Below, one piece after another: positions 33,732-43,035 of a stretch of DNA of 64,000 nt. Each line of letters opens with the position of its first letter. Positions within the stretch are counted from its first letter, which is position 1. Both the position numbers and the translations under genes were made by a program. The stretch is from Trichothermofontia sichuanensis B231 (GTDB lineage: Bacteria; Cyanobacteriota; Cyanobacteriia; B231). The notes below the pieces were generated by a model, which did no database searches, was not told where the DNA came from, and was given only the letters and a program-made list of their open reading frames with translations. The stretch spans positions 2,358,501-2,422,500 of the forward strand of contig NZ_CP110848.1 in assembly GCF_026240635.1 (NCBI RefSeq), written 5' to 3'.

Positions 33732-36542
33732 TCAGGTATCAGGCCTGGACGGGGGTGTTTCCCATGCGGCTGGGTGGGGGGTATTGGTTACGGCACTGCG
33801 CACCAGGATTACGGTTGAGCGGCTACGGCGGGCGATCGCTGCCGGAATGTTACCTTTGAACGCCTGCTGCAACAGGCCCTCTCGACTGGCTCCCAATAGA
33901 ATGACATCACAGTGGTATTGCTGGGTCAGTGCCAACAGGGTGTCAGCGACGGCGGTGGCCTGGACGGGTAGGGTATGAACCGTACCGTGGAGATGGCGTT
34001 CCAGGTACGCAGCCTCGCGATCGAGGATTTGGGTATCCAGGGGTAAGACGGTTGGCTCAAATACCTGGCATAGCCGAATTTCAGGGGCTTCACTAAAAAT
34101 TGTCAAGGCAGGGAGTAACTGGATGGCCCGCTGGGCATTGGGTCCCCCGGCAAGCGGTACCAGCCAGCGATCGAAAGCTAGGGAAAGGGAGGCTTCCTGG
34201 AGCGTATTGCCACTGGCTGCGGCCTCGACCATGCGAGCGATCAGGTCCTGGCCCCACTTCACCACAATGACCTCACAGGCCGTTTGGCGGATCAGCGTGT
34301 CTACCGTACTCCCAAAGACGCGACCAGGGGTTGTACTTTGCCCTTTCCAGCCTGTGAGAATGAGATCAATATGGCGTTCATGCACGGTTTCCAGGATGGC
34401 ATGGGCAGCGTCATGGGCCACCCGAATTTGGGTATGGACCGGTACTTGCCACGAACGCCCCAACCGCACAGCCTTCTGGAGAAGCCGACGGGCCGCGCTG
34501 ATATTGACAACGGTCTCATCCGTTGCTTGGCTGCGGGCGATTTTGATGACCTGCAAACATTCCAGTTCGTAGTTGCGATCGCGGGCGAGGGCGCAGGCCA
34601 GTTGCAATAACAGGGGTGCCGTGTGGGGATTGGCCAAGGGAACCAGGATACGCCCCTGGCCGATCGCGGGGGCACGGGTTTGGTACACCACATAGGAGGG
34701 GTCGGGTTGGGGACCCCGTTGATCCACTTTGCCACTGAGTTGATCCGACTCGGCGCGAATAATATCGCCACGGGTGATAATCCCCACCAGTTTGCGGCCT
34801 TCCGTCACAGGCAGACGACTCATCTGGTAGGTATTTAACAAGTGCAGGACATGGCTGAGGGTGTCGTGGGGGCTGACGCCGATCGGATCAGGGGTCATAA
34901 ACTCATATAACCGGGGCACATCCGAACGGTTGGCCCGCTGCCCCAGTCGCACCTGCATCAAGTCACTCTGGGTCACGATGCCCACGAGTTTGCCATTGTC
35001 AACCACCGGGAAACCGCGATGGTGCGATCGCGAAAAGGCTTGCTTCACCTCATCGAGCGTTAGTTGACTACTCAAGGTTTCCACCCGTTTCTGCATCACA
35101 TCGGCGGCGGTCAGTTCGCTCATGAAGGTGTTGAGGGTATGGCTATCTTTGCTCAGGTCAACGCCATTGAGGGCAAGGAGGCGATCGTAAATAGAACCAC
35201 GGGCGACGAGTTCGGCCACTAAATAGGCGACGACTGAGCCGATCATTAGGGGGAGGACGATATCAAAGCTCATGGTCATTTCAAAGACAATCACGATCGC
35301 CGTAATCGGACCACGGGTAATCGCACCAAAAAATGCCCCCATTCCAGCTAGGGCGTAGGTGTAGGGGGCCGCCAAATGCTCCACCCAATCCGTGGCCACC
35401 CACCCCCAATGAGCCAACTGGGTAATGAATGCCTGGGAAGTCACCCCCACAAAGGATCCCAACGCCGCCCCCAGCACCAAACTGGGCGCAAATAATCCTC
35501 CCGGTGCCCCTGTGCCTGCGGCGATCAGCGTCAGCAGAAATTTCATGATAAAGGCGAGGGCCAGGAGGAACCCAGTGGTATCCCCTGTTAGTAAGGTGTT
35601 TTGCAACCCCGCATGGTTACGAAAGGTTTCCGGTAACAGGGCAATCAGTAGGCCCATCACCAGACCCGTCGCCGCCATGCGCAGGGGGAGACCTAGGGGA
35701 ATGGTACGCTGGTAAAACCGCCGACTGGCTAGAACGCCTTGATTAAAGAGTGCCCCCAGCAGACCCGCCAAACTGCCCAAAATCAAGAAAAAGGGGAGAT
35801 CCTGGACCGAGAACCGGATGGCGATCGTGCCCGATAGGGTATCGGCCAAATTACGCCCCAGGATTGGGGCCTGTTGAGTCAGGACAAACCCGCCGCCGCC
35901 CCACACCCGCGATACCACCGAGCCAACGAAAGAGGCCAAGATGGCAGTGCCCAGGGTCAGTCCCGAAAAATCCTGGAGCAGTTCCTCGATGACAAAGAGC
36001 ACGCCGGCGATCGGGGCATTAAACCCCGCCGCTAACCCCGCTGCGGCCCCGGCAGCAATCAATTGGCGACGATAGTCCGGTGAGGTGGGGACCCAGTGGC
36101 TCATCTGGGCCGCTAGGGAAGCCCCAATTTGGACGATCGGCCCCTGGCGTCCGAGGGAAAATCCTGATCCCACCACCAACACGGTACTCACCAGTTTGAC
36201 CAGCGCTACCCGCCAATTCAGCGGCATGGGCAACCCAGCCAAGGCCATTTTGACCTGGGGAATACCGCTCCCCGCTGCCTCTGGTGCTAACCGCTCAACC
36301 AGGACACCCGCCAGCCACCCCCCACCCACCCCAAACAAAGGTAATACCCAATAGGCCGAAAAGGTGTAGGAAGCTCGCACCCGCCAGAGACCCAGCCAGC
36401 CGATACTTTGACTGAGCAAGACCGCTGCCAAACCGGAGACTAAACCAATCAGACAGGCTTCTAGAATGGCAATTCGGCGCGGACGCAAAACCGATTTGAG
36501 GGATCGGCGCAAGGGAGTCAGCCAGCGGGGGATAGGCGTCAT
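33732..36542 (-). CDS. ClC chloride channel/transporter with CBS pair and two USP domains
   Basis: A 936-residue protein (from the ATG at 36542; a TTG 8 codons upstream is an alternative). The N-terminal ClC membrane part shows GSGIPQVK (residues 91-98), FSLGRQGPIVQIGASLA (128-144) and FNAPIAGVLFVIEEL. The gating glutamate of ClC-ec1 (GREGP) is Gln133 here. Two CBS domains follow in tandem (TAADVMQKRVETLSSQLTLD and MTPDPIGVSPHDTLSHVL), then two universal-stress-type domains (GQGRILVPLANPHTAPLLLQ and DRWLVPLAGGPNAQRAIQLL). The CBS and USP parts suggest nucleotide-dependent regulation of ion flux. The E-to-Q change predicts loss of proton coupling by analogy with the E148Q mutant. Confidence 0.93.
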   Translation of the reverse strand: MTPIPRWLTPLRRSLKSVLRPRRIAILEACLIGLVSGLAAVLLSQSIGWLGLWRVRASYTFSAYWVLPLFGVGGGWLAGVLVERLAPEAAGSGIPQVKMALAGLPMPLNWRVALVKLVSTVLVVGSGFSLGRQGPIVQIGASLAAQMSHWVPTSPDYRRQLIAAGAAAGLAAGFNAPIAGVLFVIEELLQDFSGLTLGTAILASFVGSVVSRVWGGGGFVLTQQAPILGRNLADTLSGTIAIRFSVQDLPFFLILGSLAGLLGALFNQGVLASRRFYQRTIPLGLPLRMAATGLVMGLLIALLPETFRNHAGLQNTLLTGDTTGFLLALAFIMKFLLTLIAAGTGAPGGLFAPSLVLGAALGSFVGVTSQAFITQLAHWGWVATDWVEHLAAPYTYALAGMGAFFGAITRGPITAIVIVFEMTMSFDIVLPLMIGSVVAYLVAELVARGSIYDRLLALNGVDLSKDSHTLNTFMSELTAADVMQKRVETLSSQLTLDEVKQAFSRSHHRGFPVVDNGKLVGIVTQSDLMQVRLGQRANRSDVPRLYEFMTPDPIGVSPHDTLSHVLHLLNTYQMSRLPVTEGRKLVGIITRGDIIRAESDQLSGKVDQRGPQPDPSYVVYQTRAPAIGQGRILVPLANPHTAPLLLQLACALARDRNYELECLQVIKIARSQATDETVVNISAARRLLQKAVRLGRSWQVPVHTQIRVAHDAAHAILETVHERHIDLILTGWKGQSTTPGRVFGSTVDTLIRQTACEVIVVKWGQDLIARMVEAAASGNTLQEASLSLAFDRWLVPLAGGPNAQRAIQLLPALTIFSEAPEIRLCQVFEPTVLPLDTQILDREAAYLERHLHGTVHTLPVQATAVADTLLALTQQYHCDVILLGASREGLLQQAFKGNIPAAIARRSRSTVILVRSAVTNTPHPAAWETPPSRPDT

Positions 36543-36660
36543 TGACAAATGATAGGGCTGCGGCAATTCCTACCCTAGCCCAGCAGGCAGCCGGTCGCGC
36601 AGCCAAGACCAGCCCCCGCTAGGCAGCCAACCTTGGGTAGGCAGAAGGCTATGGCTATCA

Positions 36661-36710
36661 GTCGGTATTAGTCGGTATTAGTCGGTATTAGTCAGTAGCA
36701 GTCGGTAAGC
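36661..36710. repeat. Tandem 10-bp repeat (5 units)
   Basis: Three perfect GTCGGTATTA units followed by two diverged ones (GTCAGTAGCA, GTCGGTAAGC). Located in the ClC 5' flank. Confidence 0.9.
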
Positions 36711-36954
36711 ACGACCCCGGCGATCGGGTGGGTCTGGCCGTAGCGGCCTCAACCGTTCGGCTTATGGATTTTAAGACATTTTATGCCGTCAGTGGGTGGA
36801 TTGGGGAGAGCCGGTTAGGATAAGAGATAATGTTATCAAGCTGGCAAGAATCGTTGTCACTGGAACCTTCCCTTTCAGGGAATCAAGAAAAATGGCTGTT
36901 CTGGGATTCTGGGGTAAACAGTATCAGCAACTACAAATAAACGTCGGAGACGCT

Positions 36955-36994
36955 GAGTTTATGGTGGGGCGCTACGCACCCCCACCATAAACTC
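36955..36994. repeat. Hairpin repeat with 15-bp perfect arms
   Basis: GAGTTTATGGTGGGG pairs with CCCCACCATAAACTC across a 10-nt loop. The preceding sequence CTACAAATAAACG also precedes the decayed copy at 42752-42799, so the whole unit of about 60-80 bp is repeated. Confidence 0.85.
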
Positions 36995-37586
36995 TGGAGA
37001 GCCAGAAAAATAGCATTTTGGGGTGCTGCTACCTGACACAATTTCCCCGGATTGGGCAGTTGAACTGTCCCCATGCCGATTGTCCTGATGCTAACGCATT
37101 GAGATAGCCTTCAGTGTATTCCTCTACAGGGTTGAATGTCGATCGTTATCCCCTAGTCGTAGTCGTTCAGGTTAGCCCGTATGATTCTAAACAGTGGTCA
37201 AAAGTTGTCAAAGGTAAGAATGGCTCCATAACCCCGATCGTGAAACATTTACTAGGATATCTAACGAAGTTTTTAGCAGGAGTTCATCCATTTTGTACTA
37301 CCGGGCGTAGGACAGGCCAGGGTTGCGGTTGGATAACGATCGAGGATGTTTATGTCCAGAAAAATACTCTTTATACTGACCCATCTTTGCCCCACATTTC
37401 TAAATCCCTTCGCCTCGCCCACGCTGGGAAAGGCGTTGGGGTGAGGACAATTCCCGCTTGGTCAGTCAATCGGGGATGGCTGCCCACCGCCATTGGGGAA
37501 GAACGGGCGGGCCACTGGGGAAGGCTCCATGAACCCTGGTTTTTCTACTCTGAACTCTAGCGGTCGATGGTGGAGGTGAGAGACGC

Positions 37587-40500
37587 GTGAGACTTGGGCA
37601 ATCCCCTCAAGGGAGTCAATCTTTTCGACAATGGCGCCAGTCTACCAGGCGATCGCTGCTGCTGGGGCTGGGGGCCACGATCGCTATCCTGGGCCTGTGG
37701 CAGCAATTACGGGTCCAGGAACAACAACACCTTGAGCAACTTGTCCAGCAGCAGGTAGAGGCCATCACTGCCAGCCTAGGGAAGCAACTGTCTACCCACA
37801 TCCAAGGGCTAGAGCGGATGGCCAACCGCTGGGAAGTGGGCCAGGGAACCCCCCGCAGCCTCTGGGAAGCGGATGCCAAGACCTATATCAGCTATTACCC
37901 AGGGTTCCAGGCCATTAACTGGGTAGATCCCAATTTCTATGTGCGCTGGATAGTGCCTTTGGCGAGGAATGAAGCGGTTCAAAACTTCAATGCTGCCCAG
38001 GAGTCTCGCCGTCACATTACCCTAAAAATTGCCCGGGATTTACGCCAGACCCTCATCACCCGCACCATTAAACTGGTGCAAGGGGGGGAGGGGTTTTTGG
38101 TGTGCGTGCCGCTGTTTATCCCAGAGCAACCGGACCCCGCCCAACCCCAGAGCGCTACTGGCGATCGATTTGATGGCTGGATTGTCGGCGTATTTCGGTT
38201 TTCCAGGCTCTTTGACAGCATTTTATTCCCTGATCCTGACTATCAGGTTGAAATCTATGACGGGACCCATCTGATTTATCGCCAAGGTGAGGCACAACCG
38301 GGTACCTATGCCAGGACCGGAGTTGTGCATACCTATGGGGCAGATTGGCAGGTAAAGGTTGTTCCGTCGGCTGCCTTCCTTAGCAAGGCCCGATCGCCCC
38401 TGCCTAGTGTGGTGCTTTGGGGAGGCTTAGCGCTATCGTGGCTCTTAGCGTTAGCCATCGATCTCAGTCAACGTTCCCAACGTCAGGCCCAGCGGGTCAA
38501 GCAAGTTAACCAACAACTGCAAGCAGAAATCCAGCGCCGGGAACAGGTGGAGGCCAGCCTCCGAGCCAGTGAAGAGCGGTGGCAACTGGCGATTCAGGGG
38601 ACCAATGATGGGATTTGGGATTGGCGAGTACCGACGAATGAGGTGTTCTTTTCCCGTCGGTGGAAGTCAATGTTAGGGTTTGCCGATGATGAAATTGCGC
38701 AGCACTTAGATGAATGGTTTCAGCGCATCCATCCCGACGATCGACCGGCGATGATGGCGGCTATCCAGGCTCATTTTGATCAACAGACGCCCTTTTATTT
38801 AAGTGAGTACCGGATGCAGTGCAAAGATGGTTCCTATAAGTGGATTCTCGATCGCGGTCAGGCCCTTTGGGATGAGGCAGGGAATGTGGTGCGGATGACG
38901 GGGTCCCATACGGATATTACGAAGCGCAAGGAAGCAGAATTAGCGCTCAAAGAAAGTGAGGCTCGCTTTCAGGCGTTTCTGCAAAATGCCCCCCTCTTGG
39001 CCTGGATTGTTGATGCCGAGGGGATCCTGCTCTATGCCAATCCAGCCTTTTGGGCGATCGTCCCTGCTGGCGTCGATGCGGTCATTGGCCAATCCCTCCA
39101 TGACCTTTTTCCGGCGGAGTTTGTGGCCGAGTACCTGCGCAGTAATCAGTACGTGCTTGAGACCGGTCAGGTTCTAGAAAGCCTGGAGGCGGCCCCTGCC
39201 CCCGACGGTTCTGTGCGGCAGTACCTCGTGCGCAAATTCCCCCTCCGTCACCAGACAGCTTCGATAACTTGGGTGGGGGGTGTTGCCTTTGATATTACCG
39301 ATCGCCAGCAGGCCGAGGCGGCACTGCGCCAGAGTGAAGAACGTTTCCGACAACTCGCGGAAACCATTCAGGATGTGTTCTTTATCCATTCCCCTGATTT
39401 GAAACGGATAGACTATGTCAGCCCCGCCTATGAAAGTATCTGGGGGCGACCGTGCGCCCGGTTGTATGCGCATCCAGAGTCCTGGTTCGAGGCCATTCAT
39501 CCTGACGATCGCGATCGCATTAGAGGTGCTATTCGCCAACAAGTCAGGGGGGTGCCGTTCCAGGAAGAATATCGCATCCTCCGCCCCGATGGAGCCGTGC
39601 GCTGGATTTTTAGTCGAGCCTTTCCTTACTTGAACGAGGCAGGCGAGTTACTCCATTATGTGGGTCTGGCCTCCGATATTACTGAACGGAAACAGGCTGA
39701 AATCACCCAGCAGGCGTTGATTGAGTCGATTCCTGACTTCCTCGTGCGGATGCGGCGCGATGGCCTTCAGCTAGAGATTCTGAACCAGGGGGCGATTCAC
39801 CTGATTCAGGGAGAGGTTGACGCGATCTCCGGTACCTGGGTAACTGAGATCATGCCCTCAGACATTGCGCAAGAGCGCTTAGCGTTAACAGAAAAGGCCC
39901 TGGCGACGCGCGAGGTGCAAACCCAGGAATACCAGTTTGAACTGAATGGCCAGATCATCTATGAAGAAGCCCGGATTGCCCCCCTGGGCACGGACGAGGT
40001 ATTGGTAGTGGTGCGGGACATTACGGAACGCCATCGTTCGGAGGAAGCGCTTCGGGCCAGTGAAGAAAAATTCCGCCAGTTGGCCGAAAACATTCATCAA
40101 GTGTTTTTCATCCTGTCAGCCAGTGGGGAGATGCTCTACGTTTCGCCCGCCTATGAGCAAATCTGGCAACAAAGCTGCGATCGCCTCTACCAAAATCCCC
40201 GTGTTTGGTTAGAACCTGTCCATCCGGAAGACTACCCCAGAGTGCTGGCTGCCCTCGAGCAACAGATTAATTTACAGCAACCCTTTGATGAGGTCTATCG
40301 CATTATTCGTCCCGATGGCGAAATCCGTTGGATCGCCGCCCAATCCTCCCCCATACGGGATGAAACCGGCACCGTCACGCGGTTTGTTGGCATTGCGGAA
40401 GATATCACCCAGCAAAAACAAGCCGAAGCCGCTCTACGTCAGAGTGAGGCTACCAAGCAGGCCATTATTGAAGCCATTCCCGATCTGCTGATGCGGATGC

Positions 40501-42692
40501 GCAGTGACGGGAGTCATCTAGAGTTTATTTCCAACACGGACTTTAATGTCATCCATGACTTGAGCCAACTGGGGCCATCGATTTCCCTCATGGATGTTTT
40601 AGATCGGGAGCTGGCCCAAGTGCGCCTCACCCATGCCCAGCGTGCGATTGCCACGGGGCAGACCCAGATCTATGAACACCAGATTTGCATTGATGGTCAG
40701 TGGCATTATGAGGAAATTCGGATTGTGCCCTTGGCTCAGGATGAGGTGTTAGTCATGATCCGAAATATCACCGATCGCAAGCAAGCTGAAATCGAACTGC
40801 TGCGGGAGAAGGAACGATTTCAGGCGATCGTGGATCATATTCCGATTATGGTGACGCTCTTTAATGAACAGGGACACGTGGAGTTTATCAATCCGGCGTT
40901 GGAACGGATTTTAGGTTGGTCTTTGGCCGAGTGGCAGACGTGTGATTTAGTAGTGTCCGAAGGTTGTCCCGATCCAGCCTACCGCCAAAGCATCCTGGAA
41001 CACATGCTGGCGGCAACCGGACAGTGGCGAGATATTCCTATCCGGACAGCCAGTGGTCAGCAATTAGAAACCAGTTGGGCCAACGTCCGGTTATCCGATG
41101 GCCGTTTTCTGGGGATTGGTCAGGATATTACCGATCGCAAGCACAAAGAAATCGCGCTACAGCAAGCGATAGAAGCAGCTGAAGCCGCTAACATGGCCAA
41201 AAGCGTGTTCTTGGCCAATATGAGCCACGAACTCCGGACACCCCTCAACGTGATTCTGGGGTTTACCCAAATTATGGCCCATGATGATAACCTCACTCCC
41301 CAGCAACGTGAGGATCTAGAAACGATTGAACGCAGTGGCGATCATCTACTTAGTCTCATCAACGATATTTTAGATTTATCCAAGATTGAAGCCGGTCGTT
41401 ATAGCTTAGAAATTACCAGTTTTGATCTAATTGCCTTGTTGCACACCCTGCGCAATATGATGCTGGAACGGGCTAGCAGCAAGGGCATTAGTCTGGTGTT
41501 TGAGATTGCGCCAGAAGTCCCACAATTTGTCATGGCCGACGAGAAGAAGTTGCGCCAAGTGCTCCTGAATCTGCTGGGTAATGCGGTCAAATTTACCCAG
41601 GTCGGCGGGGTGACCTTACAGGTGACAGCCCATGCCAGTGATCCCCAAACTACGGCTGCCCCGGCAACCTCAGCCTTGGCCATCACCGATGGCCTGTCAA
41701 TGGCTTCTCCCCTGATCTTGCAATTTGCCGTAACTGATACGGGACCCGGCATTGAGGCGACAGAACTGGAAACGATCTTTGAGGCATTTGTCCAGGCGGA
41801 GGCGGGTCGCAAGACCAGTAGTGGTACAGGTCTGGGGTTGGCGATTAGTCGCAAGTTGTTGGAACTGATGGGGGGCCAGATTACGGTTAGCAGTACGCTG
41901 GGGGTGGGCAGTACCTTTACCCTGTCCCTGCCGATCTATCCTGCCACCGGGGTCAGCGTGAGTCTGCCACAGGATGAGCGGACGATCGTTGGCCTCGCCC
42001 CCGGACAACCCCATCGCCGCATCCTGGTTGTCGATGACCAACCGGAAAATCGTCTGTTGATTGTGCGTCTGCTGTCCCAGCTTGGCCTAGAGGTCCGAGA
42101 AGCCGTGAATGGCCAGGAGGCCGTCCAACTGTGGCGTGAGTGGCAACCAGATCTCATCTGGATGGATATTCGGATGCCCATCCTGGATGGTTATGAGGCG
42201 ACACGGCAAATTCGGGCACTGGAAACGGAACCCGCCAGTGTCATCATTGCCCTCACGGCCCAAGCTTCCCAGAGCGATCGCACCTTGGCGTTGGCAGCGG
42301 GGTGTAATGATTACATCAGTAAGCCATTTCACGCGGCGACCCTATTTCTGAAAATGGCGGAGTACCTGGGCCTAGAGTATCTCTATGCCAATGCTCACCC
42401 TACGACTGATGCGGGGAGCGCTGGGCTTGCCAGTCCGCCCCCGAAGGCAACGCAAACCATTGCGGGGCTGCAACTTGCGACACTACCAACCCCCTATCTG
42501 TATGACCTAGAGATGGCAGCCGCCCGTGGCGATGATCGGGCGATCGCGACGATCGTCGCCCAGTTACCATCGGAGGTCGCCGATATTGCTCAATACCTGA
42601 GGGACTTAGCAGCACACTATCAGTTCGAGCAAATTCAAAATTTAATTCGGGAGGCTACTCAAAATTTAACCCAAACACCAACTCAGGAATGA
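37587..42692 (+). CDS. Hybrid histidine kinase: CHASE, seven PAS, HisKA, HATPase, receiver
   Basis: A 1701-residue membrane sensor kinase starting at GTG about 10 nt after GGAGG. A CHASE-like extracytoplasmic domain lies between two membrane helices (about residues 24-42 and 272-290). Seven PAS units start near residues 322, 455, 582, 706, 822, 952 and 1072; the pair at 582/706 resembles that at 822/952, which points to an internal duplication. The phosphoacceptor is His1214 in NMSHELRTPLN, followed by an HATPase with DTGPGIEATELETIFEAF and GTGLGLAISRKL. A receiver with Asp1527 (LIWMDIRMPILDGYEA) is near the end, then a helical tail of about 80 residues. The next gene downstream is another hybrid kinase. 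Ligand unknown. Confidence 0.93.
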   Translation: MRLGQSPQGSQSFRQWRQSTRRSLLLGLGATIAILGLWQQLRVQEQQHLEQLVQQQVEAITASLGKQLSTHIQGLERMANRWEVGQGTPRSLWEADAKTYISYYPGFQAINWVDPNFYVRWIVPLARNEAVQNFNAAQESRRHITLKIARDLRQTLITRTIKLVQGGEGFLVCVPLFIPEQPDPAQPQSATGDRFDGWIVGVFRFSRLFDSILFPDPDYQVEIYDGTHLIYRQGEAQPGTYARTGVVHTYGADWQVKVVPSAAFLSKARSPLPSVVLWGGLALSWLLALAIDLSQRSQRQAQRVKQVNQQLQAEIQRREQVEASLRASEERWQLAIQGTNDGIWDWRVPTNEVFFSRRWKSMLGFADDEIAQHLDEWFQRIHPDDRPAMMAAIQAHFDQQTPFYLSEYRMQCKDGSYKWILDRGQALWDEAGNVVRMTGSHTDITKRKEAELALKESEARFQAFLQNAPLLAWIVDAEGILLYANPAFWAIVPAGVDAVIGQSLHDLFPAEFVAEYLRSNQYVLETGQVLESLEAAPAPDGSVRQYLVRKFPLRHQTASITWVGGVAFDITDRQQAEAALRQSEERFRQLAETIQDVFFIHSPDLKRIDYVSPAYESIWGRPCARLYAHPESWFEAIHPDDRDRIRGAIRQQVRGVPFQEEYRILRPDGAVRWIFSRAFPYLNEAGELLHYVGLASDITERKQAEITQQALIESIPDFLVRMRRDGLQLEILNQGAIHLIQGEVDAISGTWVTEIMPSDIAQERLALTEKALATREVQTQEYQFELNGQIIYEEARIAPLGTDEVLVVVRDITERHRSEEALRASEEKFRQLAENIHQVFFILSASGEMLYVSPAYEQIWQQSCDRLYQNPRVWLEPVHPEDYPRVLAALEQQINLQQPFDEVYRIIRPDGEIRWIAAQSSPIRDETGTVTRFVGIAEDITQQKQAEAALRQSEATKQAIIEAIPDLLMRMRSDGSHLEFISNTDFNVIHDLSQLGPSISLMDVLDRELAQVRLTHAQRAIATGQTQIYEHQICIDGQWHYEEIRIVPLAQDEVLVMIRNITDRKQAEIELLREKERFQAIVDHIPIMVTLFNEQGHVEFINPALERILGWSLAEWQTCDLVVSEGCPDPAYRQSILEHMLAATGQWRDIPIRTASGQQLETSWANVRLSDGRFLGIGQDITDRKHKEIALQQAIEAAEAANMAKSVFLANMSHELRTPLNVILGFTQIMAHDDNLTPQQREDLETIERSGDHLLSLINDILDLSKIEAGRYSLEITSFDLIALLHTLRNMMLERASSKGISLVFEIAPEVPQFVMADEKKLRQVLLNLLGNAVKFTQVGGVTLQVTAHASDPQTTAAPATSALAITDGLSMASPLILQFAVTDTGPGIEATELETIFEAFVQAEAGRKTSSGTGLGLAISRKLLELMGGQITVSSTLGVGSTFTLSLPIYPATGVSVSLPQDERTIVGLAPGQPHRRILVVDDQPENRLLIVRLLSQLGLEVREAVNGQEAVQLWREWQPDLIWMDIRMPILDGYEATRQIRALETEPASVIIALTAQASQSDRTLALAAGCNDYISKPFHAATLFLKMAEYLGLEYLYANAHPTTDAGSAGLASPPPKATQTIAGLQLATLPTPYLYDLEMAAARGDDRAIATIVAQLPSEVADIAQYLRDLAAHYQFEQIQNLIREATQNLTQTPTQE

Positions 42693-42751
42693 TCGCGCTT
42701 CTGAGATGTGGGGCTAAACCGTATGAGCACCTACAAATAAACGATCTAAAA

Positions 42752-42799
42752 TGTTGAGTTTATAGGGGGGGCGCGTAGTACCTCAGCATAAACTCAACA
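42752..42799. repeat. Hairpin repeat, decayed centre
   Basis: Outer arms TGTTGAGTTTAT and ATAAACTCAACA pair perfectly, but the inner part, G-rich on one side, no longer matches. It follows CTACAAATAAACG like the copy at 36955. Confidence 0.75.
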
Positions 42800-42848
42800 A
42801 ACCCGGAATGATTGAGATTGAGCTAAAACGATAGGCATTGCAAAAATG

Positions 42849-42955
42849 TATACTCATGGCAATTTAGGCTGAAACAGCACCCTCACCCCCAGCCCCTCTC
42901 CCAGAGCGGGACAGAGGAGTGAAAAACCGTATCGTTCTTATTTGGATTGACGATA
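42849..42955. repeat. MITE-like element, 107 bp, copy 2
   Basis: Starts TATACTCATGGCAATTTAGG and ends CTTATTTGGATTGACGATA. It has the same length and G+C hairpin centre as the copies at 21454, 46346, 59126 and 60933. Confidence 0.8.
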
Positions 42956-43035
42956 AAGCTTTCACTGATCACCAAGGTAGCCTTGCTAGTTGGGGCGATT
43001 GAACTGTATCTATCCTAACTATTGGAAAAAGGAAT

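Larger units (their letters stand above)
36543..37586. other. Long intergenic region with several short repeats
   Basis: About 1 kb between ClC and the histidine kinase. It holds a tandem 10-bp repeat (36661-36710), a 15-bp-arm hairpin (36955-36994) and a weak G+C-rich repeat near 37385-37475. A 148-codon open frame (37114-37560) runs through the repeat and shows no family features or ribosome site, so it is not called. Confidence 0.6.
42693..43035. other. Intergenic region with hairpin and MITE copies
   Basis: Contains a decayed hairpin repeat (42752-42799) and a MITE-like element (42849-42955) between the two kinase genes. Confidence 0.7.

Noticed and set aside
37114-37560. 148-codon open frame upstream of the hybrid kinase
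   Set aside because: It crosses a dispersed repeat, lacks a ribosome site and shows no family pattern.
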